A program made the position numbers and the translations under genes. From NCBI RefSeq assembly GCF_937871615.1, contig NZ_CALMPA010000071.1, forward strand, positions 1 through 64,000: a DNA stretch of 64,000 nucleotides, written 5' to 3'. Below the pieces are notes generated by a model. It did no database searches. It had not been told where the DNA came from and worked only from the letters and a program-made list of their open reading frames with translations. Below, one piece after another: positions 51,905-61,784 of the stretch; position 1 is the stretch's first letter; every line of letters begins with the position of its first letter. Origin of the DNA: an uncultured Sphingomonas sp. (lineage in GTDB: Bacteria; Pseudomonadota; Alphaproteobacteria; Sphingomonadales; Sphingomonadaceae).

Positions 51905-52512
51905 CCGACAGCCCGGAAGATCACGCCCGCCACAACGCGCGCATGGCGCGGATCGCCACGGCGCGCGCGAAGATGCAGGCGCGCCGCACGCTGGAGCGCG
52001 GCCTGCTGATCGTCCACACCGGCAACGGCAAGGGAAAATCCTCCTCCGCCTTCGGCATGGCGATCCGCAGCATCGGCTGGGGGCTGAAGGTGGCGATCCT
52101 GCAATATGTGAAGGGCAAGTGGGAAACCGGGGAGCGCAACTTCTTCGACGCGCATCCCGATCTCGCGACGTTCGAGGTGATGGGCGAAGGCTTCACCTGG
52201 GACACGCAGGATCGCGCGCTCGATATCGCGGCGGCGCGCGCGGCGTGGGAACGGTCTAAGGCGATGATCCTCGATCCGGCGATAGATTTCGTCATCCTCG
52301 ATGAACTGAACATCGTGCTGCGCGACGATACGTTGCCGATTGCCGAGATCGTCGCCTTCCTGAAGGAACGTCCGCTCACCAAGCATATCTGCATCACCGG
52401 GCGGAATGCCAAGCCAGAGCTTCTGGAGATCGCCGATCTCGTCACCGATTTCAGCGAAGTGAAGCATCCCTATCATGCCGGGTTCAAGGCGCAGAAGGGC
52501 GTCGAATATTGA
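51901..52512 (+). CDS. cobO: Cob(I)yrinic acid a,c-diamide adenosyltransferase
   Basis: The 203-residue protein has a CobA/CobO P-loop TGNGKGKSSSAFG (near residue 42), the ILQYVKG strand and VILDELN. It transfers the 5'-deoxyadenosyl group from ATP to cobalt. It overlaps its neighbours by four bases on each side (ATGA, then TTGA). Confidence 0.95.
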   Translation: MTDSPEDHARHNARMARIATARAKMQARRTLERGLLIVHTGNGKGKSSSAFGMAIRSIGWGLKVAILQYVKGKWETGERNFFDAHPDLATFEVMGEGFTWDTQDRALDIAAARAAWERSKAMILDPAIDFVILDELNIVLRDDTLPIAEIVAFLKERPLTKHICITGRNAKPELLEIADLVTDFSEVKHPYHAGFKAQKGVEY

Positions 52513-53342
52513 TCGCCTTCCGCCTTGGCCGCGCCGCCCTCGCGCTGCTCGCGCTGGCGGCGACGGCGGCCTCACCAGCGCAGCGCGTGCCGCGCCCCCC
52601 GCGTATCGTGTCGATCAATCCGTGCGTGGATGCCGTGCTGATGCAGGTCGCCGATCCGGCGCAGATCGTCGCCGTCAGCCATTATTCGCACGATCCGCGC
52701 GCCACCTCGATCCCGCTGGCGCAGGCCCGGCGTTTCAAGGCCACCTCGGGCACGGCGGAGGAAGTGGTCGCGCTCGCGCCCGATATCGTCATCAGCGGGC
52801 CGCATGTCGCGCCCGCGACGATCGCCGCGCTGAAACGGATGCGGATCGCGCTGGTCCAGTATCCGGTGGCCGAATCGGTCGCCGAGAGTGAGGCGCAGGT
52901 TCGCGATATCGCCCGGATCGCGGGGCATCCGGCGCGTGGCGCGGCGCTCGCGGCGCGCATCGCGGCGGCGGCGCATCCCGATGCGCTGGCGCCGGTCCCC
53001 GCGCTGGTGTGGCAATCGGGCGGGCTGGTGCCGGGCGCGGAAACGCTGACCGACGATCTGCTGCGCCGCGCGGGGTTTCGCAACATGAGCGCAGTCTATG
53101 GCCTGAAGAAATGGGATGTGCTGCCGCTGGAATATCTCATCGCCAACCCTCCCCGCGTGCTCCTTTCGGTCGGGGCGACGGCGATAAGCGACGATCGGCT
53201 GACCTCGCATCCGGCGGTGCGGCGACTGGCGCGGCGCATCGCGGTCGCGCCATATGAAACCCGCCTGATGAACTGCGGCGGGCCGACGATCATCGCGGCG
53301 ATGGCGCGATTGCGCCAGGTGCGGCGGAGTGTAGGCGGATGA
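52509..53342 (+). CDS. btuF: Cobalamin ABC transporter substrate-binding protein
   Basis: The 277-residue periplasmic binding protein starts at TTG 52509, overlapping cobO by four bases. It has a signal peptide (residues 1 to about 25) and the FecB/BtuF pattern IVSINPCVDAVL near residue 33, then a helix-linked C lobe. It should hand cobalamin from the periplasm to BtuC. Its place directly before btuC and btuD supports this. Confidence 0.88.
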   Translation: MIAFRLGRAALALLALAATAASPAQRVPRPPRIVSINPCVDAVLMQVADPAQIVAVSHYSHDPRATSIPLAQARRFKATSGTAEEVVALAPDIVISGPHVAPATIAALKRMRIALVQYPVAESVAESEAQVRDIARIAGHPARGAALAARIAAAAHPDALAPVPALVWQSGGLVPGAETLTDDLLRRAGFRNMSAVYGLKKWDVLPLEYLIANPPRVLLSVGATAISDDRLTSHPAVRRLARRIAVAPYETRLMNCGGPTIIAAMARLRQVRRSVGG

Positions 53343-54301
53343 CCCGTCTCAACGCGCTGTTGCTCGCCGCGCTCGCGATCGCCTGCTGCCTGTCGGTCAT
53401 GGCGGGCAAGGTGCTGGTGCCGTGGGATGCGTGGTCATCGGCGGACCCGCGATCCATCATCATCGTCGAACTGCGCGTGCCGCGAACGATCCTCGCCGTT
53501 CTGGTCGGCGCGGCGCTCGGCCTGTCAGGCGCCGTGATGCAGGGTTATCTGCGCAATCCGCTGGCCGATCCGGGGCTGTTCGGCGTCTCGTCCGGCGCGG
53601 CGCTTGGCGCGGTGCTCTCGCTCTATTTCGGGTTTGCCGCCCAATTATGGCTGCTCCCCGCCTTCGCGCTGGCGGGGGCGGCGGGAACCACCGCGCTGCT
53701 CGCGCTGATCGCCGGGCGATCCGGCAGCCTGATCCTGTTTACGCTGGCGGGGATGATATTGACCAGCATCGCCGGGTCGATGACCGCGCTCGCGATCAGC
53801 CTTGCGCCAACGCCGTTCGTCTCGTCGCAGATCGTCACCTGGCTGATGGGGGCGTTGACCGATCGTAGCTGGGATGATGTCAGGGTCGCGCTGCCGCTGA
53901 TCGTGCTTGGCGCGGCGGTGCTGGCGTCGACCGGGCGGGCGCTCGATGCGCTTACGCTGGGGGAGCAGGCCGCGCGATCCATGGGCGTCGCGCCGGGCCG
54001 GTTGCAGGCGAAGGTGATTATCGGAATCGCGCTCATGGTGGGCGCGGCGGTCGCATCAGCAGGCGTGATCGGGTTCGTCGGGCTGATGGTGCCGCATCTC
54101 GTGCGCCCGCTCGCGGGCAACCGGCCCTCGGCGATCCTGCTGCCCTCCGCGCTTGGCGGCGCGCTGTTGCTGACGCTCGCGGACATTCTGGTCCGGATCG
54201 CGCCGACGGTGAGCGAGTTGCGGCTCGGCATCGCGATGTCGATGCTCGGCGGCCCCTTCTTCTTCCACCTCCTAATTCGCCTCCGCCGGAGGCTCGCATG
54301 A
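53339..54301 (+). CDS. btuC: Cobalamin ABC transporter permease
   Basis: The 320-residue FecCD-family permease has about ten membrane segments. It carries the family motifs ELRVPRTILAVLVGAALGLSG and NPLADPGLFGVSSGA, and late FVGLMVPHLVR. It forms the inner-membrane channel for cobalamin together with BtuD. It overlaps btuF and btuD by four bases each. Confidence 0.93.
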   Translation: MTRLNALLLAALAIACCLSVMAGKVLVPWDAWSSADPRSIIIVELRVPRTILAVLVGAALGLSGAVMQGYLRNPLADPGLFGVSSGAALGAVLSLYFGFAAQLWLLPAFALAGAAGTTALLALIAGRSGSLILFTLAGMILTSIAGSMTALAISLAPTPFVSSQIVTWLMGALTDRSWDDVRVALPLIVLGAAVLASTGRALDALTLGEQAARSMGVAPGRLQAKVIIGIALMVGAAVASAGVIGFVGLMVPHLVRPLAGNRPSAILLPSALGGALLLTLADILVRIAPTVSELRLGIAMSMLGGPFFFHLLIRLRRRLA

Positions 54302-55068
54302 GCATTTTGACCGCAGAAAATATCGGCCTGAGCCTCGGTGGCAATCGGGTGCTCGACGATGTCAGCTTCCGCTTCCGCTCCGGTCGCGTCACGGCGCTGC
54401 TGGGCGCGAACGGCGCTGGCAAGAGCACCTTGCTCGCCTGCCTCGCCGCACTGCGCACCCCGGATGACGGCGCAGCGAGGCTGGACGGGATCGACGTGCG
54501 GGCGATCCACAGGCGGGAACGCGCGCGGGCGATCGGGCTGTTGCCGCAAGCCGCCGACGTTCATTGGGATATTGATGTCACCACGCTGGTCGAACTTGGC
54601 CGGCTGCCGCATTGTGACCGCTGGGGCCTGACCGCCACCGATCGCGAAGCCGTACAACGGGCGCTCGCCGCCACCGACATGACCGCCCTTGCCCGGCGCG
54701 GCGTGGAGCGTCTGTCGGGCGGCGAGCGCAGCCGTGCGCTGCTGGCGCGGGTGCTGGCTGGCGAGCCGGACTGGCTGCTCGCCGACGAACCGCTCGCCAG
54801 CCTCGATCCAGCGCACCAGCTCGACGTGCTCGATCGCTTGCGAAGCGTTGCGAACGAAGGGCGCGGGGTGATCCTCGTGCTGCACGATCTGCATCTCGCG
54901 GCGCGGATCGCCGACGATGTGGTGCTGCTGCGGCGCGGCGGTGTCGTGGCGGCGGGGCCGGCCCGGGACGTGCTCACCGCCCCGCTGATCGCCAAAGCCT
55001 ATGGCGTCGAGGTGGAGGTAGGCATGACCCCCGGCGGCCAGCACTTCATCCTGCCGATATCGCGATGA
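54298..55068 (+). CDS. btuD: Cobalamin ABC transporter ATPase
   Basis: The 256-residue ATPase has Walker A GANGAGKST (residues about 37-45), the LSGGERSR signature, Walker B LLADEP and the H-loop His in VLHDLHLA. It powers BtuC. It overlaps btuC and the CbiB-type gene by four bases each, so transport and nucleotide-loop genes are translated as one unit. Confidence 0.94.
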   Translation: MSILTAENIGLSLGGNRVLDDVSFRFRSGRVTALLGANGAGKSTLLACLAALRTPDDGAARLDGIDVRAIHRRERARAIGLLPQAADVHWDIDVTTLVELGRLPHCDRWGLTATDREAVQRALAATDMTALARRGVERLSGGERSRALLARVLAGEPDWLLADEPLASLDPAHQLDVLDRLRSVANEGRGVILVLHDLHLAARIADDVVLLRRGGVVAAGPARDVLTAPLIAKAYGVEVEVGMTPGGQHFILPISR

Positions 55069-55976
55069 ACAACGCTGCGTTGCTGGCCGCGATCCTGCTC
55101 GGCGAGGCGGCTTTTGGATATCCCAGACGCTGGCCGCACCCGGTGATGGCGGCGGGCGCGATGATCGCCGCGTGCGAGCGGCGCTGGAATCGCGGCGGCG
55201 GGTTGCGACGGCGCGGCGGCGGCGCCATGCTTCTCCTCCTGCTGATCGCGGCTTCCGCTGCGCTTGGCGGCGCGATCGAATGGGTCGTGCGGGATTTCTG
55301 GGGTGCATTTGTTATCGTCGCAATCGGCACGACCGGGCTGGCCCAGCGCAGCCTTTACGATCATGTCGCCGCAGTGCATGCGCGCCTCAGCGATGCGGAC
55401 CTGCCCGGCGCCCGCGCGGCGGTGGCGATGATCGTCGGACGCGATACCGCCACGCTCGACGAAGCCGGCGTCGCCACGGCGGCGATAGAGAGTCTCGCGG
55501 AAAGCTTCTGCGACGGGGTGATCGCCCCCGCCTTCTGGTTCCTGTTCGCCGGGCTGCCGGGGCTGTTCGCGGCGAAGGCGATCAATACGGCGGATTCGAT
55601 GGTTGGCCATCGCACCGATGCGTTGCGCGCATTCGGCTGGGCATCGGCCCGCGCCGACGATGCCGTCAACTGGATACCGGCGCGACTGGCCGGCGTGCTG
55701 ATCTGCATTGCCGGGAACGGCGGATGGCGGACGATGTGGCGAGACGCGCCGCGCCACGCATCGCCGAACGGCGGCTGGCCGGAAGCGGCAATGGCCGGTG
55801 CGCTCCATCGCCAGCTCGGCGGCCCGGTGTGCTATGATGGCGAGCCTGCGATGCGCGCCACGCTCGGCGCGGGGCCGGCGCCGACGATGGCGGATCTGGC
55901 GCGCGCGATCGCGATCTATCGTGTCGCCTGTGCGCTGTTGTGGTTCGCTGTGGGGGCGCTCGCATGGGCGCTTTGA
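55065..55976 (+). CDS. cbiB: Adenosylcobinamide-phosphate synthase
   Basis: The 303-residue membrane protein has the CbiB motifs ESLAESFCDGVIAPAFWF and INTADSMVGH, with RADDAVNWIPARL. It joins adenosylcobyric acid with aminopropanol phosphate to form adenosylcobinamide phosphate. Also named cobD in Pseudomonas usage. It overlaps btuD and cobQ. Confidence 0.93.
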   Translation: MNNAALLAAILLGEAAFGYPRRWPHPVMAAGAMIAACERRWNRGGGLRRRGGGAMLLLLLIAASAALGGAIEWVVRDFWGAFVIVAIGTTGLAQRSLYDHVAAVHARLSDADLPGARAAVAMIVGRDTATLDEAGVATAAIESLAESFCDGVIAPAFWFLFAGLPGLFAAKAINTADSMVGHRTDALRAFGWASARADDAVNWIPARLAGVLICIAGNGGWRTMWRDAPRHASPNGGWPEAAMAGALHRQLGGPVCYDGEPAMRATLGAGPAPTMADLARAIAIYRVACALLWFAVGALAWAL

Positions 55977-57424
55977 TGTTGCAGGGCACAGGGTCCGACG
56001 TGGGCAAATCGGTGCTGGTCGCCGGACTGTGCCGGGCGCTCGCCAATCGCGGGATGATCGTTCGCCCGTTCAAGCCGCAGAATATGTCGAACAACGCCGC
56101 CGTCACGGCTGAGGGTGGAGAGATCGGCCGTGCCCAGGCGCTTCAGGCGATCGCCTGCCGCGCCGCGCCCGTCGCCGACATGAATCCGGTATTGCTCAAG
56201 CCGCAGAGTGATCGCGATGCGCAACTCGTGGTCAACGGACGGGTACGTGGCACGACCAGCGCAAGCGACTATTGGGGGCGGAACACCAATCTGCTGGGCG
56301 AGGTGCTTGCCGCCTATCACCGGCTCGCCGCGACGGCGGATTTCGTCGTCGTGGAAGGCGCCGGTTCGCCAGCGGAAATCAACCTGCGCAGCCGCGACAT
56401 CGCCAATATGGGCTTTGCCCGCGCGGCGGGCGTGCCGGTGGTGCTGGTGGGCGATATAGACCGCGGCGGGGTGATCGCATCGCTGGTCGGCACGCAAACG
56501 GTGATTGACCCCGCCGATGCGGCGATGATCCACGGGTTCATCGTCAACAAGTTCCGCGGAGACCCTAAGCTGTTCGACGATGGCTTGCGCGCGATCGCGG
56601 CGGCCACCGGCTGGGCGACGATCGGCGTGGTTCCCTGGCTGCCGGCGGCGGCGCGGCTGCCGGCGGAGGATGCGGTGGCGCTGGGGCGTGATACGGATGC
56701 CGGAACCGGCCCGCTGATCGTCGTTCCGATGCTCTCGCGCATCGCCAATTTCGACGATTTCGACGCGCTGGCGCATGAACCCGGCGTCCGACTGGCGCTG
56801 ATCCCGCCGGGCCGCGCGCTGCCGGGCGACGCCGCGCTGATCGTCCTGCCCGGAACGAAGGCGACGATCGCCGATCTCGCCTTCTGCCGGGCGCAGGGGT
56901 GGGATGTGGATATCGCCGCGCATGTGCGTCGCGGCGGGCAGGTGCTGGGTATTTGCGGCGGATATCAGATACTTGGGTGCACGGTGGCCGATCCAGATGG
57001 CGTGGAAGGTTTTGCCGGCACGGTGGCAGGCATGGGGTTTTTGCCGATCGACACGATCATCGCCTCCGAAAAGCGGACACGCGGCATCTCCGGCACGTTC
57101 GTCGGCACGGACGCCGCCTTTTCCGGCTACGAAATCCATGCCGGGCAAACGCGGGTCGATCCCGGCGCCACGCCGTTCCTGCGCTTCGCCGATGGAACGC
57201 ATGATGGCGCGATCGCCCGCAACGGGCAGATCGCCGGCTGCTATGTCCACGGCATCTTCGATCGCCCCACCGCGCGCGCGCACCTGCTGCGCCGGTTGGG
57301 CGCGGCGTCGGACGGGCTCGATCGCCACGACGTGATAGACGCCGCGCTCGATGAAATCGCCGCTACGCTGGAACGCGTGCTCGACATAGACGCATTGATC
57401 GCACTTGGAACGAAGGCCGCATGA
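55964..57424 (+). CDS. cobQ: Cobyric acid synthase
   Basis: The 486-residue amidotransferase has an N-terminal P-loop-like QGTGSDVGKS with PFKPQNMSNN, and a class I glutamine amidotransferase domain with the nucleophile Cys in GICGGYQILG. It amidates adenosylcobyrinic acid a,c-diamide at four positions. ATG 55964 gives the usual N-terminal length; ATG 55976, overlapping the previous stop (TGATG), is the alternative. It overlaps cobT by four bases. Confidence 0.94.
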   Translation: MGALMLQGTGSDVGKSVLVAGLCRALANRGMIVRPFKPQNMSNNAAVTAEGGEIGRAQALQAIACRAAPVADMNPVLLKPQSDRDAQLVVNGRVRGTTSASDYWGRNTNLLGEVLAAYHRLAATADFVVVEGAGSPAEINLRSRDIANMGFARAAGVPVVLVGDIDRGGVIASLVGTQTVIDPADAAMIHGFIVNKFRGDPKLFDDGLRAIAAATGWATIGVVPWLPAAARLPAEDAVALGRDTDAGTGPLIVVPMLSRIANFDDFDALAHEPGVRLALIPPGRALPGDAALIVLPGTKATIADLAFCRAQGWDVDIAAHVRRGGQVLGICGGYQILGCTVADPDGVEGFAGTVAGMGFLPIDTIIASEKRTRGISGTFVGTDAAFSGYEIHAGQTRVDPGATPFLRFADGTHDGAIARNGQIAGCYVHGIFDRPTARAHLLRRLGAASDGLDRHDVIDAALDEIAATLERVLDIDALIALGTKAA

Positions 57425-58440
57425 TCGACGAAGACCGCATCTGGATGCACCTCGACGCGCTCGCCAAGCCCCGACGCAGCCTCGGTCGGCTCGAAACGAT
57501 CGCGGTGCGGCTGGCGCAGACGCAGGGGCGGATCGCGCCTCGCACGCGGCCGAGGGAGATCGTGCTGTTCGCCGGCGATCATGGCTGCGTGGCCGATGGC
57601 GTATCGGCCTGGCCGTCATCAGTCACCGGCCTGATGGTATCGGCCATCCTGAACGGCAGCGCGACCAGCAACGCGCTGGCCGCCACCAATGATTGCGCGC
57701 TCCGGCTCGTCGATGTCGGCGTGGCGGCGCCCCGCCCCGCCGAGGCGCCCGCATTCTTTCGCGATGCGCGCATCGCCGATGGTACGGCAAGTCTCGCGCA
57801 CGGCGCTGCGATGGAGGTCACACAGTTCGACGCGGCGTGGAAGGTCGGCGAGGAGGAGGCAGATCGTGCGGCGGATATGGGCGCGGTGGTGTTGCTCGCG
57901 GGTGAAATGGGCATAGGCAACACCACGCCCGCCGCCGCGCTGACCGCGTTGCTGACGGGCATTTCCCCAGTCGACGCGGTGGGGAGCGGCGCGGGCGCCG
58001 ACGCCAATACCGTCACGATCAAGCAGCGGATCGTCGCCCGTGCCGTGGAGCGCGCGCGCGCGCTGCCGGGCGATGCCCCCCGCGCCGCGATCGCGTCCGT
58101 CGCGGGATATGAGATCGCCGCCATGGCGGGTTTCTACGCGCAGGGCGCACGGCGCGGCGCCACCTTGCTGCTCGACGGATATGTCGCAACCGCCGCCGCG
58201 CTGATCGCCGAGCGGCTCGCCCCCGGCACCGTTCAGTCGATGATCGCCGGGCATCGCTCCGCCGAGCCGGGCCATGCCGCATCGCTCGCGCATCTCGGGC
58301 TGGAAGCCATTCTCGATTGGGGTATGCGGCTGGGTGAAGGAAGCGGTGCGCTCGTCGCGCTACCGTTGCTCGATGCCGCCGCCGCGCTGCTCGGGGATGT
58401 CGCGCGGCTCGATGCGATTGGCGCCGTCCGCAATGATTGA
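57421..58440 (+). CDS. cobT: Nicotinate-nucleotide-dimethylbenzimidazole phosphoribosyltransferase
   Basis: The 339-residue protein has FAGDHGCVADGVSAWP near residue 50, EMGIGNTTPAAAL near 161, and a C-terminal DWGMRLGEGSGA with the catalytic Glu. It makes alpha-ribazole phosphate for the lower ligand. It overlaps cobQ by four bases and cobS by eight. Confidence 0.95.
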   Translation: MIDEDRIWMHLDALAKPRRSLGRLETIAVRLAQTQGRIAPRTRPREIVLFAGDHGCVADGVSAWPSSVTGLMVSAILNGSATSNALAATNDCALRLVDVGVAAPRPAEAPAFFRDARIADGTASLAHGAAMEVTQFDAAWKVGEEEADRAADMGAVVLLAGEMGIGNTTPAAALTALLTGISPVDAVGSGAGADANTVTIKQRIVARAVERARALPGDAPRAAIASVAGYEIAAMAGFYAQGARRGATLLLDGYVATAAALIAERLAPGTVQSMIAGHRSAEPGHAASLAHLGLEAILDWGMRLGEGSGALVALPLLDAAAALLGDVARLDAIGAVRND

Positions 58441-59224
58441 GGTGCAACCGCAGGATCGGGCGCCGTTTTGGGCGCCGCCGCTTCTGGCGCTCCAGTTCCT
58501 CACGCGGATTCCCGTGCCGATGCTCGCGCGGCTCTCGCCGGAGCAGGCCGGCGCCGGGCTGGCGCGCGCCATGGCGTGGCTGCCACTTGTCGGCACCTTC
58601 ATCGGGTGCGTTACGGCGAGCACATTCGTGATCGCGAGCCATCTGTGGCCGCCGGTGATCGCGGCGCTGCTCGCGCTGGCGGTCGAGGCGCTGCTCACCG
58701 GCTTCTTTCACGAGGATGCCGTTGCCGATTTCTTCGATGCGTTCGGCGGCACCGCGCAAGGCGAGGCCGCGCTTCGGATCATGCGCGATAGCCGCATCGG
58801 CAGCTACGGCACCGTCGGCCTCAGCCTCTCGATGGCGCTCAGGCTGGCGGCGATGGTCGCCCTGCCGGTGGAGATCGCGCCCGCCGCTATCATCGCCGCC
58901 GCGACGACGGGCCGGCTATGGGCGGTTCTGCTCGCCACTTTGTTGCCACCCCCCGCCGAAGGTGTCGGCATCGCGAAGCGCATGGGGAGCGGTATGCCAT
59001 TGACCCGGACGGGAGGGGCCGTGCTTTCGAGCTTGGCGGGCGTGATGCCGCTGGCGTTGCTCCAGCCGTCCGCGCTTGTCGCCAGCGCCCTGCTGGCGGT
59101 GCCGTTCCTGTGGTGGCTCGCGCGTTTTCTCCGCGCGCGGATCGGGGGGAGCACCGGGGATTGCCTCGGCTTTGCGGCCTATATGGGCCAGTTGTCGCTA
59201 TTGCTCGCGGCGGCGGCGGCGTGA
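58433..59224 (+). CDS. cobS: Adenosylcobinamide-GDP ribazoletransferase (cobalamin synthase)
   Basis: The 263-residue membrane protein has the CobS pattern FLTRIPVP near residue 23, GFFHEDAVADFFDAFGG with acidic metal ligands, and MRDSRIGSYG. It joins the activated corrinoid with alpha-ribazole (phosphate). The ATG at 58433 overlaps cobT; a GTGA overlap joins it to the next gene. Confidence 0.94.
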   Translation: MIEVQPQDRAPFWAPPLLALQFLTRIPVPMLARLSPEQAGAGLARAMAWLPLVGTFIGCVTASTFVIASHLWPPVIAALLALAVEALLTGFFHEDAVADFFDAFGGTAQGEAALRIMRDSRIGSYGTVGLSLSMALRLAAMVALPVEIAPAAIIAAATTGRLWAVLLATLLPPPAEGVGIAKRMGSGMPLTRTGGAVLSSLAGVMPLALLQPSALVASALLAVPFLWWLARFLRARIGGSTGDCLGFAAYMGQLSLLLAAAAA

Positions 59225-59817
59225 GCGCCCGCGTGCTCCTCGTCCGTCATCCGCCCGTTGCCAGGGCATGGGCGGGAAGATGCTATGGCCGGTCGGACAT
59301 GGGGTGGAGCCGCGAAGGCGCGACAATGGCGCGCCTGCTCGCCCCGCAACTGGCGGCCAATGATCTTGCCGGCATCGTCCATTCGGGCGTGGTCCGAACC
59401 CGGCGGCTCGCGGAAATGGTCGCGGAAATCGCGGGGCTGACGGCGCGATGCGACCCGCGCTGGCTGGAGCGGGACTTCGGAAGCTGGGAAGGCCGGCGCT
59501 GGAACGCGATCTGGCGCGAGAGCGGCGATCTGATGAACCGGATGATGACCGATCCGGAAAGCTTTCGCCCCGGCGGCGGCGAAACCGGGCGCGAACTGGC
59601 CGATCGGGTGGAGGCCGCGTGGCGCGATCTGCCCCCCGGCGGCGACATTCTTGTCGTGGCGCATGGCGGGCCGATCGCCGCGATACGCACCGCGATGGAG
59701 CGCCAGCCGATCGACCGCACGGTGAGCTATATTCCCCCGCACGGCGCGGTGATCGCGATGACGAGATTCCGATCCTTTGCGTGCCCAGCGGCGCCCTGCG
59801 CGCAAATTCGTCTATGA
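59221..59817 (+). CDS. Histidine phosphatase, probable alpha-ribazole phosphatase
   Basis: The 198-residue protein starts at GTG 59221, overlapping cobS by four bases. It has the phosphoglycerate-mutase-like motif LVRHPPV (RHP where RHG is usual) and later VAHGGPIAAIR, plus an RDFGSWEGR segment as in alpha-ribazole phosphatase. It would remove the last phosphate in loop assembly. The call rests on position plus the family motif; a general phosphatase is possible. Confidence 0.85.
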   Translation: MSARVLLVRHPPVARAWAGRCYGRSDMGWSREGATMARLLAPQLAANDLAGIVHSGVVRTRRLAEMVAEIAGLTARCDPRWLERDFGSWEGRRWNAIWRESGDLMNRMMTDPESFRPGGGETGRELADRVEAAWRDLPPGGDILVVAHGGPIAAIRTAMERQPIDRTVSYIPPHGAVIAMTRFRSFACPAAPCAQIRL

Positions 59818-59949
59818 TAGACTGTAACATGGTGCGGCTACACACGGATTGAGATGCGACATCCCACAGCGCGAATATCAGCGCGCGGCAACATGAATAT
59901 CCTCGACGATGCCGGTTCCGGCAGCCGGTCGATCGCGCGCTGAAACAAT

Positions 59950-61758
59950 ATGTCCGGGCCGCAGCATCTGGCGCCACAACGCGACCCGCACGACGATTTC
60001 ATCAGCCGTGCGCTGGATAGCGCCGCGATCGTCATCGTGACCGACGCCAGCGGGACGATCACCGAGATCAATCGCAAATTCTGCGAATTGACCGGCCATG
60101 CCGCGACGGACCTGATCGGCAAGAGCCATCGCAAGCTCGGCACCGGCGCGCACGACGCGGCCTTCCTTCGCACCATATATCGGGATATCCGCCGCGGGCG
60201 CACCTGGCACGGCGAAATCTGCAACCACCGCGCCGATGGCTCGCCCTATTGGGTCGATGCGACGATCGTTCCGCATATGTCGGCGCGCCACACGGTCGAT
60301 CGCTGCATCGCGATCTGTTTCGACATCACCGAGCGCAAGCGGCTTGAAAAGGAATTGCGCGAGAGCAGGCATCAGCAGCGGCGCATCGCCAATCTCGATC
60401 CGCTCACCAATCTGCCGAACCGCTGCGGGCTGCAGGAATATATCGAATCGTGCATCGCGGCGTGTCGACAACCCGAGCAGGAATTCTCGCTGGCGCTCCT
60501 CGATGTGGATGCGTTCAAGGAGATCAACGATTCCTTCGGCCATCCGGCGGGAGACGCATTCCTGCGCGAACTGGCGCTGCGCCTCCATTCCGCCGGGGAA
60601 GACCGGCTGTTCCTCGCGCGTCTCGGCGGGGACGAATTCGGCTTGATCCACGTCGGCCCGGCGAGCGAGGTCAAGGCGCTGTTCGAGCGGGTTCTCGAAC
60701 GCGTCCGCTCACCGATCCGCATCGGCGGCACGTTGCGGCGCTGTTCGGCGAGCCTGGGGATCGCTGTTTTCCGGCGTGACGGCACCGATTGGGAAAGCCT
60801 GTTCAAGGCGGCCGATCTCGCGCTTTATCAGGCAAAGGCGCTTGGCCGCGATCGCGCCGAAATGTTCGAGCCGCGGCTGAAGGAGCTTGCCGATCGCAAG
60901 GCGGAAATGCTGGCGGAGATCGAGAAAGGGCTGCAACTCGATGCGTTCGAGATGCACTATCAGCCGATCGTGCCGCTCGATCCGAACCGGCCGATCGCGC
61001 TGGAGGCGCTGCTCAGATGGCAGCATCCGCAACGCGGCATCCTCTCCCCCTCGAAATTTCAGGCCGCCTTCACCGATTCCTCGATGCTCGCCGCGCTCGG
61101 GCTGTTCATGCTCGATCGCGTGTTCCGCGATCTGACCCGTTTTCGCGAGATGGGGATTCCGCTCGGGCGCGTCGGCATCAACCTGACCAATTCGGATTTC
61201 CGCTCGGACGTGTTCGTCGATCGCTTCTTCGATCTGGTCGACGAAACCGGGACGGGGCCGGAACATTTCTGCATCGAGGTTACCGAAGGGAGCTTCCTCG
61301 GCACCGATCAGAAGCGCGTAGAACATGGGCTGCGCCGCCTGCACGCCGCCGGGGCGGAGGTCGCGCTGGATGATTTCGGGACGGGATATGCCTCGCTCAC
61401 CCATTTGCAGCGCCTGCCGATAGACCGTTTGAAGATCGACCGCAGCTTCGTTGCGAATATCACCACCTCGGCGGAGGATCAGGCGATCGTTCGCGGCATC
61501 ATCGAAATCGCGCACAGCCTGGGCAAGACGGTGACGGCGGAGGGCGTGGAAACCGCCGAACAGGCGCGCACGCTTTCGCACATGGGATGCGACATGCTGC
61601 AAGGCTGGCATTTCGGCAAGGCGTGCGCGGCGGACAGGTTTGTCGATCTGGTCGCTTCCCTGCGCGATATGTGGCGGCCGATGCGCCCGGTCGCGACGCC
61701 GGCGGCGGTGATCCGCCGGCTCCCGCTCCCGGTATTGCGAGGGATCGCGGCTTCCTGA
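59950..61758 (+). CDS. PAS-GGDEF-EAL cyclic-di-GMP signalling protein
   Basis: The 602-residue protein carries a PAS domain (about 20-128), a GGDEF diguanylate cyclase domain with intact GGDEF at 226-230, and an EAL phosphodiesterase domain with LEALLRW at 351-357, DDFGTGYASL and TAEGVET. Both catalytic motifs look intact, so it could make, degrade or switch between the two. It has no membrane segment. It is separated from the cobalamin operon by 132 bases in which I see only a short palindrome at 59810-59822. Confidence 0.94.
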   Translation: MSGPQHLAPQRDPHDDFISRALDSAAIVIVTDASGTITEINRKFCELTGHAATDLIGKSHRKLGTGAHDAAFLRTIYRDIRRGRTWHGEICNHRADGSPYWVDATIVPHMSARHTVDRCIAICFDITERKRLEKELRESRHQQRRIANLDPLTNLPNRCGLQEYIESCIAACRQPEQEFSLALLDVDAFKEINDSFGHPAGDAFLRELALRLHSAGEDRLFLARLGGDEFGLIHVGPASEVKALFERVLERVRSPIRIGGTLRRCSASLGIAVFRRDGTDWESLFKAADLALYQAKALGRDRAEMFEPRLKELADRKAEMLAEIEKGLQLDAFEMHYQPIVPLDPNRPIALEALLRWQHPQRGILSPSKFQAAFTDSSMLAALGLFMLDRVFRDLTRFREMGIPLGRVGINLTNSDFRSDVFVDRFFDLVDETGTGPEHFCIEVTEGSFLGTDQKRVEHGLRRLHAAGAEVALDDFGTGYASLTHLQRLPIDRLKIDRSFVANITTSAEDQAIVRGIIEIAHSLGKTVTAEGVETAEQARTLSHMGCDMLQGWHFGKACAADRFVDLVASLRDMWRPMRPVATPAAVIRRLPLPVLRGIAAS

Positions 61759-61784
61759 TCGGTGCCCTCGCCCGCCGCCTGCGT

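Noticed and set aside
53623..55308. Minus-strand open frame of 561 codons across btuC, btuD and the CbiB-type gene
   Set aside because: Antisense shadow of three strongly supported, overlapping genes.
59810..59822. Palindrome GTCTAT-G-ATAGAC at the end of the phosphatase gene
   Set aside because: Short, and partly within the stop region of the gene; no evidence that it regulates the following gene.
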